This document shows positions 23,778-33,155 of a stretch of DNA of 53,508 nt, piece after piece. Under the pieces are notes generated by a model, which was not told where the DNA came from, ran no database searches, and saw nothing but the letters and a program-made list of their open reading frames with translations. Both the position numbers and the translations under genes were made by a program. Origin of the DNA: an uncultured Butyricicoccus sp. GTDB taxonomy: Bacteria; Bacillota; Clostridia; Oscillospirales; Butyricicoccaceae. The stretch spans positions 1 to 53,508 of the forward strand of contig CAJFUJ010000010.1 in the NCBI GenBank assembly GCA_904420185.1, in the 5' to 3' direction. Each line of letters starts with the position of its first letter. Position 1 is the first letter of the stretch.

Positions 23778-24020
23778 TCAAACGATTTCGCGATACAGCC
23801 CAGCCGCATCGTTTTTGAGGACGTGTTCGGCCACGTCCAGCACTTCGACCTTCATGGTGCGCTGGCCGAAGGCGATTTCGATCACGTCGCCGACCTTGAC
23901 CTGATAGGAGGCCTTGGCCGGCCGGCCGTTGACCGTGATACGGTCGGCGTCGCAGGCATCGTTTGCGATGGTGCGCCGCTTAATCAGGCGGGACACCTTC
24001 AGATATTTATCCAGCCGCAT
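23778..24020 (-). CDS. rqcP: RqcP (YabO), S4-domain ribosome quality control factor
   Basis: 80-aa S4 RNA-binding protein, MRLDKYLKVSRLIKRRTIANDACDADRITVNGRPAKA with KVGDVIEIAFG. Homologues (Hsp15/YabO) bind stalled 50S subunits with peptidyl-tRNA and help RqcH add alanine tails. The start overlaps the HU gene by 14 bp. In Bacillus yabO directly precedes yabP; here 2 kb separate them. Confidence 0.93.
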   Translation of the reverse strand: MRLDKYLKVSRLIKRRTIANDACDADRITVNGRPAKASYQVKVGDVIEIAFGQRTMKVEVLDVAEHVLKNDAAGLYREIV

Positions 24021-24297
24021 GGTTTTCTTTCACCCTTTCCTTGAGTTTTTTACTGGGTTCGAACACCGGCACCCGGGTTTCCTCGATGACGAGCGGGGCG
24101 CCGGTAGCCGGGTGGCGCCCGTTGAGCGATGGCCGCAGCCGGGTTTTGAAGGTGCCAAAGCGGGCGATTTGCAGCTGATCGCCGGCGGCCAGCAGCTGGC
24201 TGAGCGTTTCAAAGGCGGCGCGGATGGTGCGCTCGGTATCTTTTTTGGTCATGCCGGTCTGCTCGGACACCTGGAAGATGAATTCGGCGCGGGTCAT
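24007..24297 (-). CDS. HU-family nucleoid DNA-binding protein
   Basis: 96-aa histone-like protein. MTRAEFIFQVSEQTGMTKKDTERTIRAAFETLSQLLAAGD forms the helical body; LQIARFGTFKTRLRPSLNGRHPATGAPLVI is the DNA-binding arm with the typical GRHPATG variant of GRNPxTG. A slightly extended Lys-rich tail follows. ATG at 24297 has GGAGG seven bases upstream and overlaps the mazG stop (ATGA). Part of the tightly overlapping flippase-mazG-HU-rqcP unit. Confidence 0.94.
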   Translation of the reverse strand: MTRAEFIFQVSEQTGMTKKDTERTIRAAFETLSQLLAAGDQLQIARFGTFKTRLRPSLNGRHPATGAPLVIEETRVPVFEPSKKLKERVKENHAAG

Positions 24298-25088
24298 GGC
24301 TGTTCCTCCGCCTTGGCGTTTTGCCACAGCCGCTCCAGTTCGGAAAGCGGCAGCGCAGAGAGCGCTTTGCCCTCTTTTTGGGCCTGGTCCTCCACCCGTG
24401 CAAAGCGGCGGATGAATTTATCGCAGGCGCGCTCCATGGCCTGTTCGGGCTCCACGCCGAGCATCCGGGCGACGTTGACCGCGGCGAACAGCAAATCGCC
24501 GGCTTCGTCGGCGCGCTCGTCCGGGCCGTGCGCGGCCAGCGCTTCGTCCAGCTCCTCGCGGACCTTGCCGGCGGCCTGGCTGGCGTTTTCCCAATCGAAC
24601 CCTGCCTTGGCGGCCTTGCTTTGCAGCTTATCCGCCCGGATGAGGCCGGGCAGGCTGCGGGCCACGCTTTGCAGGCTGTCGGTGACCGTTTGCTGGCGCT
24701 TCTCCTTTTTTTTGAGGGCGTCCCAGTTGTCCAGGATCTCGGCGGTGGAATGCACTTCGGTCTGGCCGAAGATGTGCGGGTGGCGGTAGATGAGCTTTTT
24801 GCACACCCCGTCGGCCACGTCACCCATGTCGAAGGTGCCTTTTTCCTTTTCCATCTGGGCGTGGAACACCACCTGGAGCAGCACATCACCCAGCTCTTCT
24901 TTGAGCAAGGCAGTATCCTCGTTGTCGATGGCCTCGACCGCCTCATAGGTTTCCTCGATGAAGTTGCGGCGGATGGAGTGGTGGTCCTGTTCGCGGTCCC
25001 ACATGCAGCCGTCCGGCGCGCGCAAGATCTCCATGATGCGCAGCAGGTCGTCAAATCCGTATGTTTCTTTTAACGTAAAATCAAGCAT
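24294..25088 (-). CDS. mazG: Nucleoside triphosphate pyrophosphohydrolase MazG (YabN-like)
   Basis: Hydrolyses (non-canonical) NTPs to NMP and pyrophosphate. 264 aa, the usual length for two tandem MazG domains. First domain: EILRAPDGCMWDREQDHHSI, EETYEAVEAID and KEELGDVLLQVVFHAQ (metal-binding EExxE and ExxD). Second domain: VREELDEALAAHGPDERADEAGDLLFAAVNVARMLG. The longer YabN of Bacillus also carries an N-terminal methylase domain, absent here. It overlaps the upstream flippase gene by 8 bp and HU by 4 bp. Confidence 0.94.
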   Translation of the reverse strand: MLDFTLKETYGFDDLLRIMEILRAPDGCMWDREQDHHSIRRNFIEETYEAVEAIDNEDTALLKEELGDVLLQVVFHAQMEKEKGTFDMGDVADGVCKKLIYRHPHIFGQTEVHSTAEILDNWDALKKKEKRQQTVTDSLQSVARSLPGLIRADKLQSKAAKAGFDWENASQAAGKVREELDEALAAHGPDERADEAGDLLFAAVNVARMLGVEPEQAMERACDKFIRRFARVEDQAQKEGKALSALPLSELERLWQNAKAEEQP

Positions 25089-26694
25089 TTTCTTTTTGCT
25101 CCATTCGCAGTAATTTGACCAGCCGGCGTCCGCCCGGCAGCAGCAAAATATCCTCCCGTTCGAGCGCGTTCAGCGCGACCAGCAACACCGCATAGACGGC
25201 TGCCGCCACGCAAATCGCGGCCAACACCGCCACGCTCCCCAAAAACCCGGCCAACAGCCGGTAAACGATCAGCGCTGCGGCCGCCATGCCGATGCAGGCC
25301 GCAAACGGCCGCACGAACAGCTTGCCGATGCTGGGCAAGCGGATAAAGCGCCGCACCCACAGCAAATTGAGGACAGCGATCAGGGTGTAGCAGGCAAAGG
25401 TTCCCACTGGCGCGCCGTAGATATTAATTTCAGGGTTGCCGACCAAAAAATAATTGAGTGCGATTTTGCACAACCCGCCCAGCAGCATGGTAAAAATGGG
25501 CACGCGCATCTGGCCGATTGCCTGGAGGATGGCGTTGGACAGGCCCACCAGCGCCACGCTCGGGATGGCCAGCGCCAAAATGCGCAGCAAATCACCGCCG
25601 AGCAGCGGGCTGACATCTGGGTTGGTTTCATCCGCGAACAAAAGGTCGATGATGGGGTGGGACAAGACAAAATACCCCACACAGGCGGGCAGGGCGATCA
25701 GCATGGCGATGCGCATAGCTGAGCCCATATTCTTGGCCGCCAGGGTAAAGTTTTGCTGTACATAGGCGGCCGCCAGCGCGGGCAGCACGGCGGTAGCCAG
25801 CGCGGTGATCAGGGTCTGGGGGAAGTTGAACATGGTGAACGCCTGACCGGTGTACACGCCATACAGGGCGTTGGCAGCGGTCAGGTCATAGCCGACCTCC
25901 TGCAAGCGGCTAACCAGCATGGCGGTATCGACCAAGGTGGTCAAGCTGGTGACCGAACTGGTCAGCGTGACCGGGATGACGGTCAGCAGCAGCACCCGAA
26001 ACAATTCGCCATATGGGCGGCAGTGGTCGCTTAGCATCGCTGCCGGGCGTTTACGGGCGCGCGCGGCGTAGCCGAGCATGGTCAGCGCAGCTAGCGCCTC
26101 ACCGATGGTCACGCCCAAGATCGCGCAAGCGGCGGTGGCGGGCTGGTCAAACCCGGCCGACGACGCATAGGCGGCCAGCAGCAACCCCAAGGCCACCTTA
26201 CCCGCCGCCTCGACAATCTGCGACAGCGCGGTGGGGGTCATGTTGGACATGCCCTGGAAATAGCCGCGTACCACGGCGATGATGGACACAAAGAACACCG
26301 CCGGCGCGACCGCGCGGATGGCCAACAGGGCCATAGGGTTGTTGCTCGCGTCAGCGATCCAGCCCGCGGCAAAAAAAAGCCCAAGTGAGCACAGCGCGCC
26401 AAACGCGACAAAAACCACCGCTGCCAGCCGGGCGATGCGCCGCACCTCGCGTCCGCGTCCCAAAGCGTTGGATTCAGAGATCAGCTTACTCAGCGCCACC
26501 GGTACGCCCGCAGTTGCTACCACGAACATCACCGTATAATACTGGTAAGCGCTATTAAAGATTCCCATGCAGGTGTTCCCGATCAGGTGCTGCAAAGGAA
26601 TCTTGAAGAAGGCTGAGATAATTTTGGCCATGAGCGTACCTGCCACCAAAATCATCGCACCTTGCATGAAGGTCTGTTTTTTACTTTTTTGCAA
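25081..26694 (-). CDS. MATE/MurJ-like flippase of the SpoVB/YabM family
   Basis: Polytopic membrane transporter, ~537 aa with about 14 hydrophobic helices, of the polysaccharide/lipid II flippase superfamily. N-terminus QKSKKQTFMQGAMILVAGTLMAKIISAFFKIPL followed by IGNTCMGIFNSAYQYYTVM is typical of SpoVB/YabM proteins of spore formers. The probable role is moving lipid-linked wall or spore-coat precursors. The start is uncertain: TTG at 26694 has GAAAGG ten bases upstream and gives the family-like start; an ATG nine codons earlier (26721) lacks a site. It stands in the yabM place before mazG. Confidence 0.9.
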   Translation of the reverse strand: MQKSKKQTFMQGAMILVAGTLMAKIISAFFKIPLQHLIGNTCMGIFNSAYQYYTVMFVVATAGVPVALSKLISESNALGRGREVRRIARLAAVVFVAFGALCSLGLFFAAGWIADASNNPMALLAIRAVAPAVFFVSIIAVVRGYFQGMSNMTPTALSQIVEAAGKVALGLLLAAYASSAGFDQPATAACAILGVTIGEALAALTMLGYAARARKRPAAMLSDHCRPYGELFRVLLLTVIPVTLTSSVTSLTTLVDTAMLVSRLQEVGYDLTAANALYGVYTGQAFTMFNFPQTLITALATAVLPALAAAYVQQNFTLAAKNMGSAMRIAMLIALPACVGYFVLSHPIIDLLFADETNPDVSPLLGGDLLRILALAIPSVALVGLSNAILQAIGQMRVPIFTMLLGGLCKIALNYFLVGNPEINIYGAPVGTFACYTLIAVLNLLWVRRFIRLPSIGKLFVRPFAACIGMAAAALIVYRLLAGFLGSVAVLAAICVAAAVYAVLLVALNALEREDILLLPGGRRLVKLLRMEQKENA

Positions 26695-26790
26695 AAATAG
26701 CACGCCTTTCTTTGGAGTCATCCGGATGGAGCATCCGGCCTAGAAGTTGCCGGCGGCAAGGCGCGCCGCCTGCGGCCGCCGCGTTGCTTT

Positions 26791-27183
26791 TTACAGCGCG
26801 GCGCCACAAGCGGCGCAGAAAGCGTCCTCTCGTCCGCATTGCCGGCCGCACGCCGGACACACTGTCCCCTGTTTGAGGGTGGACAACTTGCCGCGCAGCT
26901 CTTCGATGCGCGCGCGCCGCCCGTCCAGCTGCTCCAGGTAATCGTCCATCGCGTCGGACGAGACCTCGAGCCCCAGGTGGATGTCATACACCAGCTTGCC
27001 GATCTCCTTGTAGAGCACCTCGCACTCATTGTTCAGATCGAAGATCTGCCAATTCATCCGGGTTGCCTGGGCCGCATCACCGGCCGCTTTGCCGGCGCTT
27101 TCCACCGCGCGTGTCGCAGCCTTTCCGGTTTTATCTGCCACGATCTTTGCTTTTTCCAGCATCATTGCCATTCGGTTATCCAT
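26791..27183 (-). CDS. Small zinc-ribbon protein with coiled-coil region
   Basis: 130 aa, function unknown. An Ala/Lys-rich amphipathic N-terminus (MLEKAKIVADKTGKAATRAVESAGKAAGDAAQATR), a helical middle (NNECEVLYKEIGKLVYDIHLGL ... DYLEQLDGRRARIEELRGKL) and a C-terminal zinc ribbon with two CxxC knuckles (CPACG and CAACG). ATG at 27183 has AAGGGAG nine bases upstream. Own promoter at 27292-27320. Such proteins are common in Ruminococcaceae; a nucleic-acid or protein-binding role is only guessed. Confidence 0.85.
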   Translation of the reverse strand: MDNRMAMMLEKAKIVADKTGKAATRAVESAGKAAGDAAQATRMNWQIFDLNNECEVLYKEIGKLVYDIHLGLEVSSDAMDDYLEQLDGRRARIEELRGKLSTLKQGTVCPACGRQCGREDAFCAACGAAL

Positions 27184-27291
27184 TTGATTGCGCTCCCTTC
27201 TCGGCCGCTTGTGGCGCGGCGTTTGCGTATGTACCCGAAATCTTGCCGGTTGCCCGGCACATCCGCTGCAACTGCCGCAGCTTTTGCAGCT

Positions 27292-27320
27292 ATTATACGC
27301 CCGGCGCTTGTAAAAATCAA
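27292..27320 (-). promoter_or_regulatory. Promoter of the zinc-ribbon gene
   Basis: Minus strand: TTGATT (27315-27320), 17-bp spacer, perfect TATAAT (27292-27297); leader about 105 nt. Confidence 0.75.
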
Positions 27321-27343
27321 GCAGATTTCTCAAAGCGCGGCGG

Positions 27344-28264
27344 TCAACCGATAAATTCGTGCAGCACCGATGCTTCGGGGATATAGGGCTGGTAGTCGAT
27401 CCTCTGAAAGACCGGCGCTGCATAGCAGACGGTCTCCAGCCCAGCGTGCTGCAAGGCCTCCTTTTTGTCCAGCAGCTGTCCGCGCAAAACATCCATCAGC
27501 ACACAGGTTTCGTAGGGCAGGTAGGAGTCGATGGTATGGGTTGCAAAGGCCCGGTAGGGGGCGATATACAGCCGTTCGCCCCGGCGCACCGATTTCCACT
27601 GGGTGATTGTAGCCTCCACCGGCGCACCGCGGAAATTGGCATCCCGCACCGCCCGGCGGCAAAACCGCAGCTGTTCGGCGGGCAAGCTCCAGCCTTCGGC
27701 CTCCACGCTGCTGGCTACCGAAATATAGATGCCGGTGGCGTGACGCTCCAGCCCGCCCATGAGGATGCTGTTAAAGGCATGAATGCCCTCGATCACTACC
27801 AGTTCGCCTGGTTCAAGCGACAGGCTTTTGATCTGATCGGTGCGCCGCTTTTGCGCAAAATCGAAGGTGGGGATTTGGATCTCCTGTCCGCGGGCCAGCT
27901 TAGCTAGGTGGTCGTGCAGCAGCGGCAAGTCCATGCACAGCGGCGATTCGAAGTCGTAGACCTGGTTTTCCTCATCCCACGGCATTTCATACTCGCCGCG
28001 GCTCAAATAATAGTCGTCCATGGAGATGGTCTCCACATGGATGCCCCGGCGCAGCAGAGCGCGGCGCAACCGGTCGGCGGTGGTGGTCTTGCCGCTCGAC
28101 GATGGGCCGCACAACAGGGCGATCGGCTTTTCGGCCTGCGCAGCCGCCAGGCTGTCGGCCACCCGATCGATCTGGTCCAGATACTTTTCCTCCGACCGCC
28201 GGATAAAGTTCGCAGGGTCCTGTTTGGCCTGCGTGTTGATCCAGTTGAGTTGATAGTTTGCCAT
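27344..28264 (-). CDS. Uridine kinase-like P-loop protein (PRK/UDK family)
   Basis: 306-aa cytoplasmic P-loop kinase. Walker A ALLCGPSSSGKTTTADRL (~residues 49-66), substrate segment ISMDDYYLSRGEYEMPWDEENQVYDFESP, and ELVVIEGIHAFNSILM, all characteristic of the phosphoribulokinase/uridine kinase family. It is about 90 residues longer than Udk, with extra N- and C-terminal parts; in relatives a TGS/threonyl-tRNA-synthetase-like domain precedes the kinase, and that is missing here. The exact substrate is therefore uncertain. It lies 38 bp after hemZ on the same strand. Confidence 0.82.
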   Translation of the reverse strand: MANYQLNWINTQAKQDPANFIRRSEEKYLDQIDRVADSLAAAQAEKPIALLCGPSSSGKTTTADRLRRALLRRGIHVETISMDDYYLSRGEYEMPWDEENQVYDFESPLCMDLPLLHDHLAKLARGQEIQIPTFDFAQKRRTDQIKSLSLEPGELVVIEGIHAFNSILMGGLERHATGIYISVASSVEAEGWSLPAEQLRFCRRAVRDANFRGAPVEATITQWKSVRRGERLYIAPYRAFATHTIDSYLPYETCVLMDVLRGQLLDKKEALQHAGLETVCYAAPVFQRIDYQPYIPEASVLHEFIG

Positions 28265-28302
28265 TGGTTTCCTTTCATCTTCCGGCCTTCAGCCGGACAG
28301 CG

Positions 28303-29763
28303 TCATTCGCACAGCAGGCGGCGCTTGCCCTCTAGGCGCCGCGCGCCCGCTTCCATGTATTCTTTGGGGTATTTGGGGTTGGTATACCGGGTGATTTTGC
28401 CGGTTGTCCGGCACACGCGCTTGCTTACGCCGCCCGCGCCCGCCGAAAGGATGGTCTGGATTTCCTCCATCATAGCGATGTTGTACAGGCTCTGGGTATC
28501 CGGCTTGCACCAGCCCACATTTTCAAACCCACCGGCCGAAAATTTCTGCCGGTACAAATAATACGGTCCGTATCCCGCGTGCGTGAGCATGTACCCGGCT
28601 GTATCCAGCATGGCCCGGACGTTGTCGCGCGCGTGCGCATTTTGTTCGCGGCCCGTCAGGTCGGCGCCCCGCTTGATGGCCAGGGTGTGCACGGTGATAT
28701 TTTCGGGTGCAAGGCCGGTCAAGATGTCCATCGTGCGCGCAAAGCTGTCCGGCGTATCGCCCGCAAGCCCGGCAATGGTGTCCATATTGATGGCCGCGAA
28801 CCCAACCGCCCGGGCCAGTTCATAGGCCTCTAGTACCTGTCCAGCGGTGTGCCGCCGGCCGGCCGCCTGCAAGACCGCGTCGTTCATACTCTGCGGGTTG
28901 ATGGAGATGCGCCCCGCCCCGCCTGCGCGGATGGCCTGCAATTTTTCCTTTGTAATCGTGTCCGGCCGCCCGGCTTCGACCGTATATTCCTGCAAGGCAG
29001 ACAGGTCAAACGCCTGGCTTACACAGTCCATCAGCCGCGTGAGCTGTCCAGCCGACAGCGTGGTCGGCGTGCCGCCGCCGACGTAGATGGTGGACACCCG
29101 CGTGCCCCGCTCGGCCAGCAGCGCGCCGGTCTGCCGCAGTTCGTCGCACAGCGCGTCTACATACGGCCCGATGAGCCCGGCCGATTTTTCGATCGAGTGG
29201 GACACAAACGAGCAGTAGGCACACCGCGACGGGCAAAACGGGATGCCGATATACAGCGACACCTGATCTTCGGGCAGGCGCGATAGGGCGTCCTGCGCGA
29301 AGGCGGCCGCGCGCATCGTCAGCGCGGTGCGTGCCGGGGTGACACCGAAATGATCGCGGAAGCGCTGAGCGGTCTGTCCGCGGGTCAAGCCGCGCGCCAT
29401 CAGCCCGCGCGCCAACTTGGCCGGGCGCACGCCGGTCAGGCTGCCCCAATCGGGCGGAGCCGGCAGGATGGGCAACAGCGCGTCATACAGGGCGAGCTTG
29501 ACCAGCTCGGTTTCCACCCGCTTTTGTGCCAGCCCCTCCAGGCCAGCTACCGGTGCAGTGCGCGCGCCGGTATAGCGCTTGCCGTCGCGCCACACTTCAG
29601 CTTGGGCGTATGCGTGCCCGTCCTGCCGCGTCAGGCGGCTGACGCTGTAATCTCCTGCTGGGGGAATCTGGCCGGCTTCGGTGGGCAGTTCGGCGGGCAG
29701 CAGCTGCAACAGGATCTCCTCCACCGCGTGACGGAGGGTATGCCCCTGCAAAATATAGGTCAT
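28303..29763 (-). CDS. hemZ: Oxygen-independent coproporphyrinogen III oxidase-like radical SAM protein HemZ
   Basis: 486-aa radical SAM enzyme. An N-terminal ~160-residue accessory domain is followed by the core with the [4Fe-4S] motif YIGIPFCPSRCAYCSF (CxxxCxxC), the SAM-binding YVGGGTPTTLSAGQL, TVEAGRPDTIT, and INPQSMNDAVLQAAGRRHT. C-terminal HemN-like segment with GYGPYYLYRQKFSAGGFENVGW. Family members take part in haem synthesis or related radical chemistry in anaerobes. The start overlaps the upstream MBL gene by 4 bp. No other haem genes are in the window. Confidence 0.93.
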   Translation of the reverse strand: MTYILQGHTLRHAVEEILLQLLPAELPTEAGQIPPAGDYSVSRLTRQDGHAYAQAEVWRDGKRYTGARTAPVAGLEGLAQKRVETELVKLALYDALLPILPAPPDWGSLTGVRPAKLARGLMARGLTRGQTAQRFRDHFGVTPARTALTMRAAAFAQDALSRLPEDQVSLYIGIPFCPSRCAYCSFVSHSIEKSAGLIGPYVDALCDELRQTGALLAERGTRVSTIYVGGGTPTTLSAGQLTRLMDCVSQAFDLSALQEYTVEAGRPDTITKEKLQAIRAGGAGRISINPQSMNDAVLQAAGRRHTAGQVLEAYELARAVGFAAINMDTIAGLAGDTPDSFARTMDILTGLAPENITVHTLAIKRGADLTGREQNAHARDNVRAMLDTAGYMLTHAGYGPYYLYRQKFSAGGFENVGWCKPDTQSLYNIAMMEEIQTILSAGAGGVSKRVCRTTGKITRYTNPKYPKEYMEAGARRLEGKRRLLCE

Positions 29764-30392
29764 TTGCCAGTCGCCTGCCGCATATAGGGGTTGTACTTGC
29801 GTTCTTCCTCCAGGGTGGACAGGCCCTCGTGGCCGGGCAGCACCTTGTAGTCCCCGGGCAGGTCGTGCAGGCGCTTGAGCGATTGCAGCATCTGTTCAAA
29901 GCTGCCACCCTCCAGGTCGCAACGGCCGCACTCGTGCCGGAACAGGGTGTCGCCGGTAAACAAAACGTCGCCCACCCGGATGACCGACGAGCCGGGCGTG
30001 TGGCCGGGAGTGTTCATATACTGGGCGGTCAAGCTGCCGATAGCCAGTTCGGTCCCCTCCTCGGCCTCGACATCAACCGGGGTTTCGGCATAATTTCGCG
30101 CCCAGGGGCGGAATTCGCCCATGGCCTCCGGATGCAGCAGCCACAAATCGCCCTTAGGGCAAACCAGCTTGGCGCCGGTCGCCTGCACCACCTCGTGCAC
30201 TGCCAAGATGTGGTCAAAATGCCCGTGGGTGAGCAGCACATATTGGAGCTGGATGTTTGCATCCCGGATGGCCTTGAGGATGGAGGGCGCACTGTCGCCC
30301 GGGTCAACCACTGCGCCTTCCATCGTGTTTTCATCATAAAAAATATAGCAGTTGGTCTGCACCATGCCGACCGTCAAATGTAAAATTTTCAT
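29760..30392 (-). CDS. MBL-fold metallo-hydrolase (glyoxalase II-like)
   Basis: 210-aa metallo-beta-lactamase-fold hydrolase. Metal motifs: LLTHGHFDHILAV (HxHxDH), NTPGHTPGSSV, FTGDTLFRHECGRCDLEGG and VLPGHEG. This is the YcbL/GloB-like small form that cleaves thioesters such as S-lactoylglutathione analogues; the substrate is not established. ATG at 30392 with AAAGG nine bases upstream. In the run relA-dtd-MBL-hemZ, common in Clostridia. Confidence 0.92.
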   Translation of the reverse strand: MKILHLTVGMVQTNCYIFYDENTMEGAVVDPGDSAPSILKAIRDANIQLQYVLLTHGHFDHILAVHEVVQATGAKLVCPKGDLWLLHPEAMGEFRPWARNYAETPVDVEAEEGTELAIGSLTAQYMNTPGHTPGSSVIRVGDVLFTGDTLFRHECGRCDLEGGSFEQMLQSLKRLHDLPGDYKVLPGHEGLSTLEEERKYNPYMRQATGK

Positions 30393-30451
30393 ACTTACAA
30401 ACCTTTCTTGTGTGTGAAATGGAGCGGGTTTGGCCGCTTTGAGGCGGGCGC

Positions 30452-30907
30452 TTATGCTTTTCGCATCTCGTCGGTATCCAGCAGGATGGTGACCGGTCCG
30501 TCGTTGACCAGCTCCACCTGCATATCGGCGCCAAATTCCCCGCTTTGCACGGGCAGCCCGCTGGCCCGGCAATGGTCCAGAAAGGCTTCATAAAGCGGGA
30601 TCGCGGTTTCTGGCCGGGCGGCCCTTATAAAGCTGGGCCGTTTGCCGCGGCGGCAGTCACCATACAGCGTAAACTGCGACACCACCAGCAAACTACCGCC
30701 AATATCCGCAGCTGAACGGTTCATTTTATCGTTTTCGTCGGTAAAAATGCGCAGCCCGGTGCATTTTTCAGCCAGGTACTTGGCCTCGTTCGGGCCATCA
30801 TCCTGCTGGACACCCAGCAGGATGAGCAGCCCTGGGCCGATGCTGGCCTTGGTCTGCCCGCCGATGGCGACCGACGCGCGCTGGACGCGCTGAATCACTG
30901 CTCGCAT
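30452..30907 (-). CDS. dtd: D-aminoacyl-tRNA deacylase
   Basis: Removes D-amino acids mistakenly attached to tRNA. 151 aa, standard length. [52 protein letters not shown] (the SQxT catalytic motif) and the Gly-cis-Pro-type segment [11 protein letters not shown] at the C-terminus. Ten bases after relA, the classical relA-dtd pair. Confidence 0.97.
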   Translation of the reverse strand: MRAVIQRVQRASVAIGGQTKASIGPGLLILLGVQQDDGPNEAKYLAEKCTGLRIFTDENDKMNRSAADIGGSLLVVSQFTLYGDCRRGKRPSFIRAARPETAIPLYEAFLDHCRASGLPVQSGEFGADMQVELVNDGPVTILLDTDEMRKA

Positions 30908-30917
30908 AAAATCCTCC

Positions 30918-33110
30918 TTAGGTCCCGTCCGCCATGCGGGTGACGTCCAAGACGCCCTTGGTATTTTTCAGACGGTTGATGATGTTGTCCAGCTGGGCCA
31001 CGCCCGACACGTCCACCATGGCGTTGATGACACCAAAGCCGTCGTTGAGGTCGCGGGCGGACAGCTCGTGCACATTGACGTGCGACTGGGCCAACAAGGT
31101 GGCCACGTCGCTGAGCACACCGATGCGGTTGCGGGTAGAGATTTGCAGCCCAGTGGAAAACCGTTCGGACTTGCGGTCGAGCACGTCCTCGTCCCACCAG
31201 ACGTTGACCCAGCGGTTTTCCTCGTCCTTGGCGCCGCTGTTGCGCACATTGACGCAGTCCTTGCGGTGGATGGACACACCGTAGCCGCGGGTGATAAAGC
31301 CGATGATATCGTCGCCCGGGATGGGGGTACAGCAGCGGGCGAACTTGACCAGGCAGTTGTCGATGCCCTCGACGATGACGCCCGATTGGCTGCGGCTCTT
31401 TTTCTTCTCCGGCTGGGGCTGGAGGATTTTTTCCGCCTTTTCCTGGGCGCGGCGCAGCTTGAGCACGTCGTCCTTGACCTTGTTGATGACCTTGGTCACC
31501 GTGATGCCGCCGTAGCCGATGGCAGCGTACAATTCGTCGATGGTGTTGAAGGAGAACTTGTTGAGGGCGTTTTTCTGCACCTCATCGTTTTCATAAAAGC
31601 CGTTGTAGAGCAAATTGGCGCGCAGTTCGCGGTCGAGTTCGGCCTTGCCCTGTTCGATGTTCTCTTCGCGGCACTCCTTTTTGAACCACTGCTTGATCTT
31701 GTTGCGTGCCTCGGTGGTTTTGACGATCTTGACCCAGTCACGGCTGGGGCCGTGGGTCTCCTTGGAGGTCAAAATCTCCACAATGTCACCGTTTTTGAGC
31801 TGGGAATCAATCGGAGCGATGCGCCCGTTGATCTTGGCGCCCACCATGCGGTTGCCGACCGCCGAATGGATGGCATAGGCCAAATCGATGGGCGTAGCGC
31901 CGGCCGGCATATTGACCACGTCGCCCTTGGGCGTAAAGACGAACACCTCGTCGGCGAACAAATCGACCTTGATGGCCTTGATGAAGTCCTCGGCCTCGGT
32001 ATCCTGCTGGGCCTCGAGCAGCTGGCGGATCCAGGCAAAGGCCTGCTCGTTGCCGACTTTGTCCAGCCCCTGTTTGTATTTCCAGTGGGCGGCCACGCCG
32101 TATTCGGCCATCTTGTGCATTTCCTCGGTGCGGATCTGGATCTCGAACGGGATGCCCTCGCGGCCGATGACCGTGGTGTGCAGCGACTGGTAGCCGTTGG
32201 GCTTAGGGGTGGAGATATAGTCCTTGAACCGGCCTGGGATGGGCTTATACAGGTCGTGCACATAGCCCAGCACGTTGTAGCAGTCGGTCACCGTGTCCAC
32301 GATGACACGCACCGCGCAAATGTCGTAGATCTCGTTGATGGTCTTATGCTGGGCGTACATCTTGCGGTAGATCGAATAGATGTGCTTGATGCGTCCCGAG
32401 ATGGTGTGCTGGATGCCTGCCTCGCCCAATTTTTCGCTGATGTTGTGCTGAATATGGCTCAGGAATTCCTCGTGTTGGCTGGACTGCTTTTCCAGCCCAT
32501 CGACGATCTCCTGGTAACCGATGGGGTCGAGCACCTTGAGCGACAAATCCTCCAGCTCCCATTTGATGCGGCTCATGCCCAGGCGGTGGGCGATGGGGGC
32601 GTAGATCTCCATGGTTTCCAGCGCCTTGTCGCGCTGTTTGCGCTCGGGCAGGTACTGGAAGGTACGGGCGTTGTGCAGCCGGTCGGCCAGCTTGATGAGG
32701 ATGACGCGGATGTCCTTGGCCATGGCCATGAACATCTTGCGCAGGTCCTCGAACTGCTCCTGCTCCTTGGAGTAACGCAGCATGCCCAGGCGGGTGACGC
32801 CATCGACCAGCTCGGCCACCGAGGTGCCGAATTTGTTTTCGATCGCCCGGTAATCGAACTGGGTGTCCTCGATGCAGTCGTGTAGCAGCCCGGCGCAGAT
32901 GGAGTCGGTATCCAGCCCCATCTCCACGATGATCTCGGCCACCGCGACCGGATGGATGATATATGGTTCGCCGTTGCGGCGTTTTTGTCCTTCGTGCGCG
33001 CCTGCCGCACACTCGTACGCGGCGCGAATTTTTTTCTCATTGATGGATGGGTTTTGTTTTTTGGCCCGTTCGACCAAAAAATCGATGCGGTTTTGAATCG
33101 GGGAAGACAT
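30918..33110 (-). CDS. relA: Bifunctional (p)ppGpp synthetase/hydrolase RelA/SpoT
   Basis: Makes and degrades the alarmone (p)ppGpp; 730 aa, full-length Rel. HD hydrolase domain with [22 protein letters not shown] and [11 protein letters not shown]; synthetase domain with YSIYRKMY and [28 protein letters not shown] domain ([31 protein letters not shown]); zinc-finger/RIS region with [31 protein letters not shown]-terminal ACT domain. Both catalytic halves look intact. ATG at 33110 preceded by AAGGAGG. Confidence 0.98.
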   Translation of the reverse strand: MSSPIQNRIDFLVERAKKQNPSINEKKIRAAYECAAGAHEGQKRRNGEPYIIHPVAVAEIIVEMGLDTDSICAGLLHDCIEDTQFDYRAIENKFGTSVAELVDGVTRLGMLRYSKEQEQFEDLRKMFMAMAKDIRVILIKLADRLHNARTFQYLPERKQRDKALETMEIYAPIAHRLGMSRIKWELEDLSLKVLDPIGYQEIVDGLEKQSSQHEEFLSHIQHNISEKLGEAGIQHTISGRIKHIYSIYRKMYAQHKTINEIYDICAVRVIVDTVTDCYNVLGYVHDLYKPIPGRFKDYISTPKPNGYQSLHTTVIGREGIPFEIQIRTEEMHKMAEYGVAAHWKYKQGLDKVGNEQAFAWIRQLLEAQQDTEAEDFIKAIKVDLFADEVFVFTPKGDVVNMPAGATPIDLAYAIHSAVGNRMVGAKINGRIAPIDSQLKNGDIVEILTSKETHGPSRDWVKIVKTTEARNKIKQWFKKECREENIEQGKAELDRELRANLLYNGFYENDEVQKNALNKFSFNTIDELYAAIGYGGITVTKVINKVKDDVLKLRRAQEKAEKILQPQPEKKKSRSQSGVIVEGIDNCLVKFARCCTPIPGDDIIGFITRGYGVSIHRKDCVNVRNSGAKDEENRWVNVWWDEDVLDRKSERFSTGLQISTRNRIGVLSDVATLLAQSHVNVHELSARDLNDGFGVINAMVDVSGVAQLDNIINRLKNTKGVLDVTRMADGT

Positions 33111-33155
33111 AAAATCCCTCCTTTGTCTGGTTTCCTCCCTTGCAGACCCAGCCCC

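Noticed and set aside
23609-23818. Plus-strand frame of ~69 codons after the inserted lipoprotein
   Set aside because: It has no ribosome site, runs through a T8 terminator and overlaps rqcP antisense. The first part reads somewhat like coding sequence, so a gene remnant cannot be fully excluded.
31068-32885. Plus-strand frame of ~605 codons opposite relA
   Set aside because: Antisense shadow of an intact, fully motif-bearing relA; no ribosome site or recognisable domain.
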